A stretch of 64,000 bases of DNA. It comes from Eutrophocola sp049446715 (GTDB lineage Bacteria > Pseudomonadota > Gammaproteobacteria > Pseudomonadales > Pseudohongiellaceae). The notes below the pieces were generated by a model. It was not told the origin of the DNA. It searched no databases and saw only the letters and a list, made by a program, of their open reading frames with translations. The position numbers and the translations under genes were made by a program. Where the stretch lies: contig JBMTQX010000010.1 of NCBI GenBank assembly GCA_049446715.1, forward strand, positions 8,440-72,439, in the 5' to 3' direction. How positions within the stretch are numbered: the stretch's first letter is position 1; every line of letters begins with the position of its first letter. Positions 17,856 to 26,860 of this stretch are shown piece after piece.

Positions 17856-18290
17856 TCAGAGTTCGCAGTCTTCCTTGGCAGCGGAGCCTTCGTCAAAGTC
17901 GCGCTGGCTGGTGCCGGCAAAAAGGCGCTGGCAGGTGTCAGCAATAACAACTGTCTGGACGTTGCCCTTGAAGCTGCCGTCACGGGCACGGGTGCCGGTA
18001 ACGATTACTTCAGTACCGATTTCCAGCGTGTTACGGGTCCAGCCACGACGCATCAGGCCGTTGGGGCTGCCCATTTCAAAAGCCCATTCTTCGTAATCGC
18101 CTTCGTCGTTTTCAACTTCGACGAAGATATAGGTATGCGGGTTGGTCCAGTCGACCTTGATGACGGTACCGGTAACGTGAACAGATACATTGCCATCAAA
18201 CTCGGCAGCAAAGGAGTGGTGAGCTGCAGACTGGAGAGAGACAATAGCACCAAGGATGCCGGCTGCCAGTGCAATAAGTTTGGTTTTCAT
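17856..18290 (-). CDS. DUF6152-type exported protein
   Basis: A 144-residue periplasmic protein with signal peptide MKTKLIALAAGILGAIVSLQ, cleaved before AHHSFAAEFD. The mature start HHSFAAEFD, then VTGTVIKVDWTNPHTYIFVEV and WAFEMGSPNGLMRRGWTR, is the DUF6152 pattern (OB-like small beta domain). Function is unknown. The tandem HH at the mature N-terminus is a possible metal-binding site. Two cysteines (TCQRL, EDCEL) lie near the C-terminus and could pair. Terminators lie on both sides, so it is probably transcribed singly. Confidence 0.82.
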   Translation of the reverse strand: MKTKLIALAAGILGAIVSLQSAAHHSFAAEFDGNVSVHVTGTVIKVDWTNPHTYIFVEVENDEGDYEEWAFEMGSPNGLMRRGWTRNTLEIGTEVIVTGTRARDGSFKGNVQTVVIADTCQRLFAGTSQRDFDEGSAAKEDCEL

Positions 18291-18321
18291 AGGTAGTCTC
18301 CGTAAGAGATATTCTGGTCTT

Positions 18322-18344
18322 AAAAAAGCCTGAAATTTTCAGGG
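18322..18344 (-). terminator. Terminator of the 127-aa exported protein gene
   Basis: A short CCTGA/TCAGG hairpin (18329-18343) is followed on the minus strand by CTTTTTTA (complement of 18322-18329), 20 bases after the gene's stop. Confidence 0.65.
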
Positions 18345-18360
18345 CAAGTGTGTTTCCTGA

Positions 18361-18744
18361 TCAGTTCAGGGTGATGTCAAAAGTGCCTTTTTCATTTCCG
18401 AGTGTGTAGGCACCGCGGAATTTACGATTGGTCCATGAACCCAGGTTGCTGAGCTTGCCTTCCATCACCAGCAGGCCATCAGGCATGTTGGCACGGATGG
18501 TCAGCGTCCAGGATTCGGCGTCCAGTTCGACACGGCTCATTTCGACACCACGGCGACCCGGATTGATGGAGCCGGAAAGCTCACCGTTCCTGGCATCAAT
18601 CAGCAGGCGAATGCGCTCCGATTCTTCTGCCGTAAACGGCGTCAGTTCACCAGACCAGGAACCCTTGGCAGGGTGTCCGGTTTGTGATGAGGCCGGCAAT
18701 GATAGGCTGATGAAGGCAGCAAGGACAAAAATTCGGGTAAGCAT
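18361..18744 (-). CDS. Small exported protein of unknown function (127 aa)
   Basis: Not recognised. The signal peptide MLTRIFVLAAFISLSLPASS is cleaved near residue 20. The mature part (about 107 residues) alternates short strands with turns: GSWSGELTPF, NGELSGSINPG, SWTLTIRAN, RKFRGAYTLGNEKGTFDI. This suggests a small beta-barrel, perhaps lipocalin- or calycin-like. It contains no cysteine. It shares orientation with the DUF6152 and 268-aa genes but has its own terminator. Confidence 0.7.
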   Translation of the reverse strand: MLTRIFVLAAFISLSLPASSQTGHPAKGSWSGELTPFTAEESERIRLLIDARNGELSGSINPGRRGVEMSRVELDAESWTLTIRANMPDGLLVMEGKLSNLGSWTNRKFRGAYTLGNEKGTFDITLN

Positions 18745-18984
18745 AAAATCTCCTGGTGTGAGGTCTGGTCGTGCCAGGTCACTTTAAATGGTTCAGTTTC
18801 GCAGTCGCGAGTTTACTGATGTTATTTTTTACAGTGTTGATTAACGCTGGCTGAAGACAGGGTAATTGATTTTTGGCTTATTTTCAGCACAGATGTCAGT
18901 GTACTAAAATCTGGTAAATGAAATACAGTGCAGGTATCCTCGCCTTTCCAAAATTCACGAAATTTGCACAAAAAAGGGGTGAAA

Positions 18985-19269
18985 GTGTACAAATTTACCA
19001 ATATTTTCATAAGTTTAGCGCTATTTTTTCTGGTCGGTTGCGCGACCCAGAATGATGCTGAAAATGCGGCCGTAACAAATCCGGGTGAGCCGGAAAATCT
19101 TGCCCAGGACAGCGGCTCGGAACCCGATCCGAATGAGATGATTTGTCGTCGCGAACAGGTCACGGGCTCCAATTTTCGGCGCGAAGTGTGTATGACAAGG
19201 GCTCAGCGTGAAGAGTTTTCCACGCAGACCCAGGAGTTCATGGAACTCAACAGAACCAAGCAGGACTGA
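18985..19269 (+). CDS. Small lipoprotein of unknown function
   Basis: The GTG at 18985 is preferred because AAAAAGGGG ends five bases upstream; GTGs at 18979 and 18928 are alternatives. The 94-residue product begins MYKFTNIFISLALFFLVGC, a lipoprotein signal with lipobox LVGC. The mature part is short, acidic and disordered (ATQNDAENAAVTNPGEPE), then has MICRREQVTGSNFRREVCMT, in which two cysteines could pair, and AQREEFSTQTQEF. It resembles small secreted proteins with a C-x(14)-C motif seen across aquatic Gammaproteobacteria, without known role. Confidence 0.65.
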   Translation: MYKFTNIFISLALFFLVGCATQNDAENAAVTNPGEPENLAQDSGSEPDPNEMICRREQVTGSNFRREVCMTRAQREEFSTQTQEFMELNRTKQD

Positions 19270-19291
19270 ACCGTTTTTCCATCATGAAGGC

Positions 19292-19324
19292 GACTCCGTA
19301 TAACTCCATATAAACTCCATATAA
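19292..19324. repeat. Short tandem repeat, about three 11-base units
   Basis: Three adjoining copies of ACTCC(A/G)TATAA in the spacer between the small lipoprotein gene and the next exported-protein gene. No function evident. Confidence 0.6.
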
Positions 19325-19425
19325 GTAGACGCCTCTAAAGTCATCGACCAACAAAGCGTGAGCGTGCTTTCAGACTGCAGGCAAATGTTGCAGAAGCAGA
19401 AGCACTTTCACGACACAAAGCAAGT

Positions 19426-19950
19426 ATGCAAAAAATGACACAGAACAATAAGCGGGGAGCTTTCCTCTTCCCGGTCGTACTATTGCTGCCAGCCTTTGGG
19501 TTCGCGGCGGACAGCAACATGGTGGATTGTGCGCAGATCACCGACAGTGTTGAGCGTCTCACCTGCTATGACGAGGTGATGCAGCGCGGCCCGGCGACGT
19601 CTGATTTGCCTGTCGTGCGTTTGCCCCGTGCACCCAGGCCTGTCGCTTCGCAGGAGTCCGGCGCCCAGACACCTGCTGTCGAATCGTCCGATGACTTCGG
19701 TCTCGAGGTCAAGAACGCGGACAGGGACAGCAATGCCACCAGGACCTTTGTCGTGGCCTCGGCCAAACACACTGACCTGACCGGATGGACTATCGAATTC
19801 GCGAACGGCCAGGTTTGGCGCCAGGTCGGCACGGAGGATTACCGTATCCGGGAAGGCGAGCGCTACACGATCGAGCGCGGCATGTTCAACTCATTTATGC
19901 TGGGTAATGGTTCCAACAACCGGAAAATCCGTGTCACCCGTGTTGAGTAA
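19426..19950 (+). CDS. Exported protein with a CAQI...RLTCYDEV motif
   Basis: A 174-residue protein with a signal peptide (MTQNNKRGAFLFPVVLLLPA, cleaved after GFAA). The mature N-terminus VDCAQITDSVERLTCYDEV has two cysteines in the C-x(n)-RL-x-CYD arrangement found at the start of several periplasmic families, including VasI/TagO-like proteins. A proline-rich linker follows, then a beta-rich C-terminus with WTIEFANGQVWRQVG and GERYTIERGMFNSFML. The C-terminal strands are typical of a small periplasmic domain of unknown role. Start is ATG 19426 or 19435. Confidence 0.7.
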   Translation: MQKMTQNNKRGAFLFPVVLLLPAFGFAADSNMVDCAQITDSVERLTCYDEVMQRGPATSDLPVVRLPRAPRPVASQESGAQTPAVESSDDFGLEVKNADRDSNATRTFVVASAKHTDLTGWTIEFANGQVWRQVGTEDYRIREGERYTIERGMFNSFMLGNGSNNRKIRVTRVE

Positions 19951-19970
19951 ATAATTTTTTTACGGCCATA

Positions 19971-20004
19971 AAAAAAACCCGCCTGTCGCCAGGCGGGTTT
20001 TTTT
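19971..20004. terminator. Bidirectional intrinsic terminator
   Basis: Eight-bp stem CCCGCCTG/CAGGCGGG (19978-19985 with 19990-19997) with A-run and T-run flanks. It is shared by the gene at 19426 and the converging TonB-dependent receptor gene. Confidence 0.92.
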
Positions 20005-20022
20005 GTGCTTGCTGGTAATGGC

Positions 20023-22860
20023 TTAGAAAGACCAGTTCAAGCCAGCACGAATCATACGACCACGTGCTTCATAGGTACCAGTGTTACTGGTAACCAGGCC
20101 ATTGGCTGACAGAGGCGGCTCGCGGTCACCGGCGTTCAGGATCGCCAGTGTCGCAGTGCTCTGACCGTCAACAGGCAGGGTGTAGGTATATACCAGGTCG
20201 AGCGTTGTGAAAGACGACTCGGAAGAGCGGCTCTGCAACGGATCGGGGTTGGTAATTTCAGTACCGTCAACATAACGTACGGTGCCGCGCAGATAGTGGT
20301 TACCAGTGCGGTAATCAGCAATCAGGTTGGCACGCAGCTGCGGGTTGGTGCCCACACCAGCGACGTTAAAGCCGTCAGTACCGGCAACATCCTGCAACTG
20401 ACCCTGCTGGTTGGTGCCTGCATATTCATTCACATAGGCACCTGCCAGCATTAGGCCGGCTTCGCCGCCCATGAGGTTGAAGTTGTAGTCAACGGAGAAG
20501 TCCAGACCATTGGTGGAAACGGAGTTCTGGTTGATGAAGCTTGACTGGAACAGACGAATGTCGAAACCGGTCATACAGCCCGCCGGCAGCGGCTGGCCGG
20601 AGCCAAGACCTGCCCAGCGGCCGGTGATTTCACAGACCTCATTCGGACGACCCGGGAACAGCGGATGCGAATAGGTGTCGGTAACGAAACCATCAGCCAT
20701 ATCGGCACGCAGGGTCTGGTCGGGATCGGTGTTGGTTACCAGGTTGGTGAACTCGTAATCCCACCAGGTGGCTTCGATAGTCAGGCTGTCGTTGACGTCC
20801 CAGGTGAAACCCAGCGTCCAGTTGTCGGACTCTTCCGGCTCTAGGTTCGGGTTACCAACGGCACGACCGGTAGCCTGAGTGACCTCACCACCGATGGTGG
20901 CACGGCTCACTGCACCGGAGCTGATACCGTTTACGTTGTTTTCAGAGGCCAGGCGGAAAGATGAACCGGCGCTGGCACGCACGAACAGGTTGTCGGTCGG
21001 AGTCCACAGGGCGCTGATTTTCGGCTCAGTGGAGCTGGTGCCTTCAGTGTCTTCCCAACGGGCTGCAAGACCAACTTCCAAGGTGTCAGTCGGGAACATG
21101 ACCATTTCCGCAAACACGGCGTCCGTTTCACGCTGAGAATCCCACTCCGCCAGTACTTCAGGAGAGAAGCCGAAACCACCGTCTTTAGCGATCGGGCCGT
21201 AGTTGATGGCCAGGTTCTGCTTACGATACTGGTAACCAACAGCCAGACCAGTCGCGCCGCCTGCCATTTCAAACAGCTCGCCAGTGGTCACAGCTTCGAC
21301 AGTCATCAGTTCAGCGGCACCGAAAGTCTTCGGACCAAACTGCATCCACTCCAGCAGGACCGGATCGTTGTAGAACGCATCACCAGGTTTGGCGATCAGG
21401 CGGTTGGCCATCGGGTTCCAGTACATACAGTTACCGACACCAGCGCCTACAGTGGGATCGTTGGCAGCGCCAAGGATGGGGTTGAATTTACAGTCAGGAC
21501 CGCCGTAACCCTGGATGGCACGCGCATAACGCTCGGTGATGGTGTCCACGGTTTCGTCGATCTGATCGTTCTGGGAGTAAGTGGTGTTTACACGCCAGTC
21601 CCAGGCGCTGTCACCGAACTGACCGTCAAGCGTAGCGGCAGCGCGGTAGGTGTACTGAGCAGCTGTGGAGTCCAGGTCGCCTTCAACCGGCGACACCTGG
21701 CGGGTAAAGATGCTGCGGTAGTCCTGTAGCGGGAAGGCATCGCCAGCGACACGGTTGGCTTCAATGACACCCGGGTTGGTGGCCGGCAGAATGGCGCCAA
21801 CAGAAGGCAGGGCCAGCAGGGGTACACCAGTACCGTAACCAGCGCTCACTTCTTCACGGGCAAAGCCGCCTTCGATGGTCAGTGTGTTAACCCAGTCAGT
21901 GTTGAACTGGTGGGTCATGACACTGAAACCAGTCAGACGGGACATTTCAGGAATCAGTGAACGGGCGTGAGTCAGTGAACCGCGGCAGAACGGGTCAAAG
22001 CTGCGCTTCGTACCATCACTACCATGGTTGCGAGCACCAGCCGGGTTGGTGATGCTGTCGGTGCCGTCGCCACCGATGGAGGAGTCGCCACACAGCGGGT
22101 CAGGGAACCAGCCGCCCTTTAGGCTGCCGCCACCGAAAGTGCCGGGGTTGTAGAGGGCAGTAACAAGGCCTTTCTGGCGACGATCGGCGCTGCGGATGTC
22201 AGCGACGTTCATGGCCTCGGCGCGGTTCATGTATTCCATGGAGAATACGACACCGGTGTCGGCACCCTGAACACCGAAGATACCAGCAACCACAACTTCC
22301 GGTACGGAAGACTGGGCTTCAGCGTGCTGGGAAGAGATGCGGAACTCGGCACCTTCAAAGTTATTACGGGTAATAAAGTTAGCCACACCGGCAACCGCGT
22401 CAGAACCGTAGAGGGCGGAAGCACCGTCCAGTACCAGTTCCATACGCTCAACCATGATGGAAGGCGCCAGGTTGTTAACGTCAACCTGGGAACCGGCGTT
22501 GGCGTCGATGGTCATACGCTGGCCGTTCAACAGGACCAGGGTAGAGCGGGCACCCAGGCCACGCAGGTTGATGCTGTTGGTGGAGTTGGTCCAGTTGTTG
22601 GTGGTGTTGGCACTGGAGATCTGCGGCATGTCGCGAACCGCTTCCACGATGGAAACACGCTGCTGATTGGTGAATTCTTCGTTGTCCATAACAGATACAG
22701 GCTGGGGCCTGTCAGCAGGACGTGAAATGAAAGAACCGGTGACCTGGATTTCTTCAATTTCCTGCTGGGCCATCAAGGCACTTGATGAGGTCGTCGCGGC
22801 AGCGGCAAAGGCGACAGCCGTGGCGAGCTTTTTGTAGCTCAATTCGACAGACTTTTTCAT
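20023..22860 (-). CDS. TonB-dependent outer-membrane receptor
   Basis: A 945-residue receptor that would import an unknown substrate with TonB energy. ATG 22860 (MKKSVELSYKK) is chosen because AGGGGA lies about 6 bases upstream; an upstream in-frame start at 22914 lacks this. There is a signal peptide to about residue 30. The plug domain includes IEEIQVTGSFISR (TonB-box region), INLRGLGARSTLVLLNGQRM and DGASALYGSDAVAGVANFIT. A large beta-barrel ends in GLNWSF with terminal Phe, as outer-membrane barrels do. The plug and the lack of iron genes nearby suggest carbohydrate, peptide or lipid uptake rather than siderophores. Sequence does not show the ligand. Confidence 0.93.
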   Translation of the reverse strand: MKKSVELSYKKLATAVAFAAAATTSSSALMAQQEIEEIQVTGSFISRPADRPQPVSVMDNEEFTNQQRVSIVEAVRDMPQISSANTTNNWTNSTNSINLRGLGARSTLVLLNGQRMTIDANAGSQVDVNNLAPSIMVERMELVLDGASALYGSDAVAGVANFITRNNFEGAEFRISSQHAEAQSSVPEVVVAGIFGVQGADTGVVFSMEYMNRAEAMNVADIRSADRRQKGLVTALYNPGTFGGGSLKGGWFPDPLCGDSSIGGDGTDSITNPAGARNHGSDGTKRSFDPFCRGSLTHARSLIPEMSRLTGFSVMTHQFNTDWVNTLTIEGGFAREEVSAGYGTGVPLLALPSVGAILPATNPGVIEANRVAGDAFPLQDYRSIFTRQVSPVEGDLDSTAAQYTYRAAATLDGQFGDSAWDWRVNTTYSQNDQIDETVDTITERYARAIQGYGGPDCKFNPILGAANDPTVGAGVGNCMYWNPMANRLIAKPGDAFYNDPVLLEWMQFGPKTFGAAELMTVEAVTTGELFEMAGGATGLAVGYQYRKQNLAINYGPIAKDGGFGFSPEVLAEWDSQRETDAVFAEMVMFPTDTLEVGLAARWEDTEGTSSTEPKISALWTPTDNLFVRASAGSSFRLASENNVNGISSGAVSRATIGGEVTQATGRAVGNPNLEPEESDNWTLGFTWDVNDSLTIEATWWDYEFTNLVTNTDPDQTLRADMADGFVTDTYSHPLFPGRPNEVCEITGRWAGLGSGQPLPAGCMTGFDIRLFQSSFINQNSVSTNGLDFSVDYNFNLMGGEAGLMLAGAYVNEYAGTNQQGQLQDVAGTDGFNVAGVGTNPQLRANLIADYRTGNHYLRGTVRYVDGTEITNPDPLQSRSSESSFTTLDLVYTYTLPVDGQSTATLAILNAGDREPPLSANGLVTSNTGTYEARGRMIRAGLNWSF

Positions 22861-22910
22861 GTAATTCCCCTTTATTGGATTTGAATGCATGACAAAATTT
22901 ACGTGCAAAA

Positions 22911-22973
22911 CCACTAATCAAGAGTATGCCGAGCGGGCATGCCCGCACAGCAAAGCATATGACTCGTTAGTGG
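22911..22973 (-). promoter_or_regulatory. Structured leader candidate upstream of the TonB receptor
   Basis: Nested inverted repeats: outer CCACTAA/TTAGTGG (22911-22917, 22967-22973), middle GAGT.ATGC/GCAT.ACTC, and inner palindrome GCGGGCATGCCCGC (22933-22946). The element ends about 50 bases before the receptor ATG, so it would lie in the 5' leader or promoter. No known riboswitch class is recognised. Confidence 0.45.
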
Positions 22974-23190
22974 AGAGAACTGGGATATCGATCAAACACA
23001 GCAAAGCCAGAACGCAATTCGGCCCGGTTAAGCAGTATGAGAACCCCCTTGTATTAACTACCGTTTACCCTTGACGTCCCCTTTTCATGATCACGAATAA
23101 CGTCGTCAGGTAAGAATATGATGATAGTCAACTCGGCCAAACAGTGCAAGCTTTAAAATACTTATCTTTTCGCCGATATCTTACTGATTC

Positions 23191-23268
23191 AAAAAGAAAA
23201 AGAAGAGCCAAAATTCGTAAATTTAAGTCCTGAAAAGAGACTTAATTGATTAAAATTTGTACGGCTCT
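23191..23268 (-). terminator. Possible terminator after korB
   Basis: Long imperfect inverted repeat (AGAGCC at 23204 with GGCTCT at 23263, AT-rich inner arms) followed on the minus strand by a T-rich tract (complement of 23191-23201). It lies 108 bases past the korB stop. Confidence 0.45.
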
Positions 23269-23375
23269 GAAACCCCTGCCTGGCGGCGTGAAAAATGCCG
23301 GCCGACGGCGTGCCGATGCTTTTGGGAATCAGTGCCGGGCGGATATTCAGGCAGGCGGGAGGAGCCGGGTTCGGA

Positions 23376-24392
23376 TTATTCGACCGTCCAGGTATGACCG
23401 GAGTGCAGCAGCTTGGCGAGATCACCGCCTCCGCGTTTTTCACGCAGCTGCAGGCGCTGTTCAAGCAGATCGCTAACGTAGGCTGTTACCGGCTTGAAGT
23501 AGATGATGCCGACGGCCACCGGAAAATCGGGGCCATGCATGGCGGCAAGGAGTTGTGCCTGGGCCAGGTTGGTCTGGTCATGCACCAGGATGTCGTCCAG
23601 TTCGGCACCTTCACCCAGCGTGACCACTTCCAGGCTGAGCGATTCGCGGTTCAAGGCAATGCCCTTGTTCTTTTCCTTGCCGAACAGCAAGGGTTTGCCA
23701 TGTTCGACCTCGATGCGGAAGTCCGGTGCGATCTTCTTGTCCTTAACCTGTTCGAAAATGCCGTCGTTGTAGATCGGGCAGTTCTGCAGGATTTCGACAA
23801 ACGAGGCACCCTGATGCGCATGCGCTTCGGTGATCACGGCGCTGAGATGTTTCATTTCGGTATCGATGGAGCGGGCCACGAAGGGGGCGCCGGCACCCAG
23901 GGCAATACCGCACGGGGACAACGGGCGATCAACGGAGCCTTCCGGTGTCGATGGGGATCGCGTACCGACTTTGGATGTCGGTGAATACTGGCCCTTGGTC
24001 AGGCCGTAGATCTCATTGTTGAACAACAGAATGTTCAGATCAACGTTGCGGCGCAGGGCATGCATGGTGTGATTGCCGCCGATACTCAGGGCATCGCCAT
24101 CACCGGTAATGACCCAGACATCCAGGGCCGGGTTAGCCAGTTTGACGCCGGTGGCAATGGATGGGGCGCGACCGTGAATGGTATGGAAACCATAGGTGTT
24201 CATGTAATACGGAAAACGGGAGGAGCAGCCGATACCGGAAATAAAGACCTGGCTTTCACGCGGCCGGTCGAGTTCAGGCATGAGTTTCTGAATGGTTTTC
24301 AGAATGGCGTAGTCACCACAACCCGGACACCAGCGTACTTCCTGGTCCGAGGAAAAATCGTCGATGGTCAACTTGTTGACGGCCTGGTTCAT
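23376..24392 (-). CDS. korB: 2-oxoacid:ferredoxin oxidoreductase, beta subunit (2-oxoglutarate type)
   Basis: TPP-binding subunit of a two-subunit 2-oxoacid:ferredoxin oxidoreductase, which oxidatively decarboxylates a 2-oxoacid (probably 2-oxoglutarate) to acyl-CoA while reducing ferredoxin. The 338-residue protein has VRWCPGCGDYAILKTI at ~19-34, FISGIGCSSRFPYYM, the TPP motif WVITGDGDALSIGGNH and LFNNEIYGLTKGQYSPTS. The last of these is characteristic of the KorB/OorB group. It lies 52 bases downstream of korA on the same strand. No ferredoxin gene is adjacent. Confidence 0.9.
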   Translation of the reverse strand: MNQAVNKLTIDDFSSDQEVRWCPGCGDYAILKTIQKLMPELDRPRESQVFISGIGCSSRFPYYMNTYGFHTIHGRAPSIATGVKLANPALDVWVITGDGDALSIGGNHTMHALRRNVDLNILLFNNEIYGLTKGQYSPTSKVGTRSPSTPEGSVDRPLSPCGIALGAGAPFVARSIDTEMKHLSAVITEAHAHQGASFVEILQNCPIYNDGIFEQVKDKKIAPDFRIEVEHGKPLLFGKEKNKGIALNRESLSLEVVTLGEGAELDDILVHDQTNLAQAQLLAAMHGPDFPVAVGIIYFKPVTAYVSDLLEQRLQLREKRGGGDLAKLLHSGHTWTVE

Positions 24393-24444
24393 GTTGAGGT
24401 TTCCGTATCGTCCGTTAGTTGCGGGTTAAATGGATGGCCTGGCG

Positions 24445-26340
24445 TTAGCCTGCCAGCTCCGCCTTGATCGCATTCACGATCTCGCGAATCTTGAACGGCT
24501 GGCCGGAAACCTTGTTCAGGCCCCTGGCATCGATCAGGTATTCGGAGCGCAGTATCTTCACCAGCTGCCCGGTGTTCATTTCGGGTACAAGCACCTTGTC
24601 AAACCCGGACAGAAGGGCTTTCAGGTTAGCGGGGAAGGGCCACATGTAGCGAATATGGATGTGGGACACATCCAGGCCTTCCTGCCGGCAGCGTTTCACG
24701 CCCTGGTGAATGGCACCATAGGTGGAACCCCAGCCGACTACCGCCAGCTTGCCGCTGGTGTTGCCCATGACCACTTCCTGTGCCGGAATGTCGGCACTGA
24801 TACCTGCCACCTTGTTCTTGCGGGTGTCGGTCATCTTCTGGTGGTTGTCCGGATCGTAAGAGATGTTGCCGGTATCGTAGCTCTTCTCGATTCCGCCAAT
24901 ACGATGTTCCAGACCGGGCGTACCCGGTTTGGCCCAGACACGGGCCAGTGACTGCGGATCCCGTATCGAAGGGCGGAAATTTTCCGGGTCGGTATGGAAG
25001 GTGACCGGGAAGGGTGTGAAATCTGCCAGGTCCGGGATCATCCAGGGCTCCGAGGCATTGGCAATATAGCCGTCTGACAGCAGCATGACCGGCGTCATGT
25101 ACTTGGTGGCCAGGCGCACGGCCTCGATGGCAACTTCAAAACAGTCTGCCGATGAACTTGCCGCAATCACCGGCATCGGTGTGTCGCCATGACGGCCGTA
25201 AACGGCCTGCAGCAGGTCGGACTGTTCGGTCTTGGTGGGCAGGCCTGTGGACGGACCACCACGCTGGGTATTGATCACCAGCAGAGGCAGCTCGGCAGAT
25301 ACCGCCAGCGAAATGGCTTCCATCTTCAGCGCGATACCCGGGCCGGCGCTGGACGTGACACCCAGACTGCCCGCAAAGGAAGCACCAATGGCGGCACAGA
25401 CCGCGGCAATTTCGTCTTCCGCCTGGAAGGTGGTGACGTTGAATTCCTTGCGCTGGGCCAGGGTGTGCAACAGGCTCGATGCCGGGGTAATCGGGTAGGA
25501 GGCAAACAGGATGTCGATGTTCGCCAGCTGGCCGCCAGCCAGCAGGCCCCAGGCCAGGCCAGTGGTGCCGTTGATGTCGCGATAGGTGCCCGGCGGCATG
25601 GTGGCGCGCGGGACCTTGTACACTTCGATGCCGCTGGGCAGCTCGGCAGTTTCGCCGTAGGCGTGACCGGCATTGAGCGCGGCGATGTTGGCACCGGCGA
25701 TATCAGGCTTGCCGGCAAATTTCTTCTGCAGGTTTTCGACAGTGGCTTCCTTGTCACGGCCAAACAGCCACAGGACCAGCCCCAGGGTCCACATGTTCTT
25801 GCAGCGCAAGGAGTTTTTGTGGCCCAGGTTGAAGGGTTCAACGGCGGCAATCACCTGGCTCTGGATATCGATTTCCAGTACCCGGTAGGCATCCAGCGTC
25901 CCGTCCTCGAGAGGATTGACGTCATACTTGGCCTTGTTGAGGTTTTTCTCGTTGAAAGCGCCGGTGTCGACGACGATCAGGCCGCCGGGGACCACTTCGC
26001 TGAGGTTGGTGACCAGGGCGGCCGGATTCATGGCCACCAGCACGTCGATGGCGTCACCGGACGTGGTGATTTCGTCGGCGCCGAAGTAAATCTGGAAAGC
26101 GGAAACACCGAAAGTGGAGCCGGCCGGGGCACGAATTTCTGCCGGAAAGTCCGGAAACGTGGACAGATCGTTGCCGAACAGTGCGGTATCGTCGGTAAAG
26201 TTGGCGCCGGTGAGCTGCATGCCATCGCCGGAGTCACCGGCAAAACGGACGACGATGCTTTCAACGGTATTGGCCACCGCGTTGGCAGCGTCGCCGACGG
26301 AATCGGAATTTACGACTGGTGTTTGTGTCTCAACGCTCAT
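24445..26340 (-). CDS. korA: 2-oxoacid:ferredoxin oxidoreductase, fused gamma-alpha subunit
   Basis: A 631-residue fusion: N-terminal gamma domain (about 25-220, with VRFAGDSGDGMQLTG) and C-terminal alpha domain (about 235-630, with FASYPITPASSLLHTLAQ, AEDEIAAVCAAIGASFAG and TSSAGPGIALKMEAISLA). Such gamma-alpha fusions with a separate beta are the two-subunit enzymes found in several aerobic bacteria, some reported as oxygen-tolerant. Its start ATG 26340 faces the divergent lactate permease gene across a 520-bp gap. The residue pattern favours 2-oxoglutarate over pyruvate as substrate, but this is inference. Confidence 0.9.
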   Translation of the reverse strand: MSVETQTPVVNSDSVGDAANAVANTVESIVVRFAGDSGDGMQLTGANFTDDTALFGNDLSTFPDFPAEIRAPAGSTFGVSAFQIYFGADEITTSGDAIDVLVAMNPAALVTNLSEVVPGGLIVVDTGAFNEKNLNKAKYDVNPLEDGTLDAYRVLEIDIQSQVIAAVEPFNLGHKNSLRCKNMWTLGLVLWLFGRDKEATVENLQKKFAGKPDIAGANIAALNAGHAYGETAELPSGIEVYKVPRATMPPGTYRDINGTTGLAWGLLAGGQLANIDILFASYPITPASSLLHTLAQRKEFNVTTFQAEDEIAAVCAAIGASFAGSLGVTSSAGPGIALKMEAISLAVSAELPLLVINTQRGGPSTGLPTKTEQSDLLQAVYGRHGDTPMPVIAASSSADCFEVAIEAVRLATKYMTPVMLLSDGYIANASEPWMIPDLADFTPFPVTFHTDPENFRPSIRDPQSLARVWAKPGTPGLEHRIGGIEKSYDTGNISYDPDNHQKMTDTRKNKVAGISADIPAQEVVMGNTSGKLAVVGWGSTYGAIHQGVKRCRQEGLDVSHIHIRYMWPFPANLKALLSGFDKVLVPEMNTGQLVKILRSEYLIDARGLNKVSGQPFKIREIVNAIKAELAG

Positions 26341-26860
26341 GTGCAGTGTGTTCTTGTGTTTGGAAAACGGACTGTCGGTCAGGCTTGCCCGGGAAACGCT
26401 CTCCCCCTGGCGCCAGACAGCATATTCAAACGGTGGGGAATGAATACCAGGACCTGTGATCGGCCGCCCCGACGGTTACCAGCCGAATTCCCGGCCGGGC
26501 CGGAAATGCGGGCGCGCATTATAGCAATCACGCTGTCCAGAATGCTAATAAAAGAAGGGGCAATGCGGCGAATGTGCAGGCAATGACAATTTCTGCGTGA
26601 CGCCGGACAGCGTCACGTAAACCAAGGAATTGCCGGGCTTTTCCATCCTTGTACTGCCCGGGTTGCTGCATTATCCTGTGACGCTTTCGTGCGTCCGATA
26701 CCCGTGCCACGCGATGGGCCTCAGCGAGAGCTCTTGATAATAAAACGCGCACAGCGCTGACATAAATTGAGAAACGCCAGCGAGCACCGGGCAGCCGATA
26801 CCCCCTGAAACCACGTTAATTACCCTGAAACAAAAAGCGTCCAAGAAGTAAGGATCTGTT
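26341..26860. other. 520-bp divergent intergenic region, korA / lactate permease
   Basis: No gene seen. It contains an 8-bp perfect stem CGTGACGC/GCGTCACG at 26596-26617, which could be an operator or terminator-like hairpin. The rest probably holds two divergent promoters. No lldR-like regulator gene is present. Confidence 0.55.

Larger units (their letters stand above)
22861..23375. other. 515-bp intergenic region, korB / TonB receptor
   Basis: No gene seen. It holds the structured element at 22911-22973 near the receptor start and the AT-rich hairpin at 23204-23268 nearer korB. Composition is AT-rich in the middle, consistent with a promoter. Confidence 0.6.

Noticed and set aside
25189..26586. 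465-codon plus-strand frame over korA
   Set aside because: It mirrors the korA coding strand and shows no family motifs.
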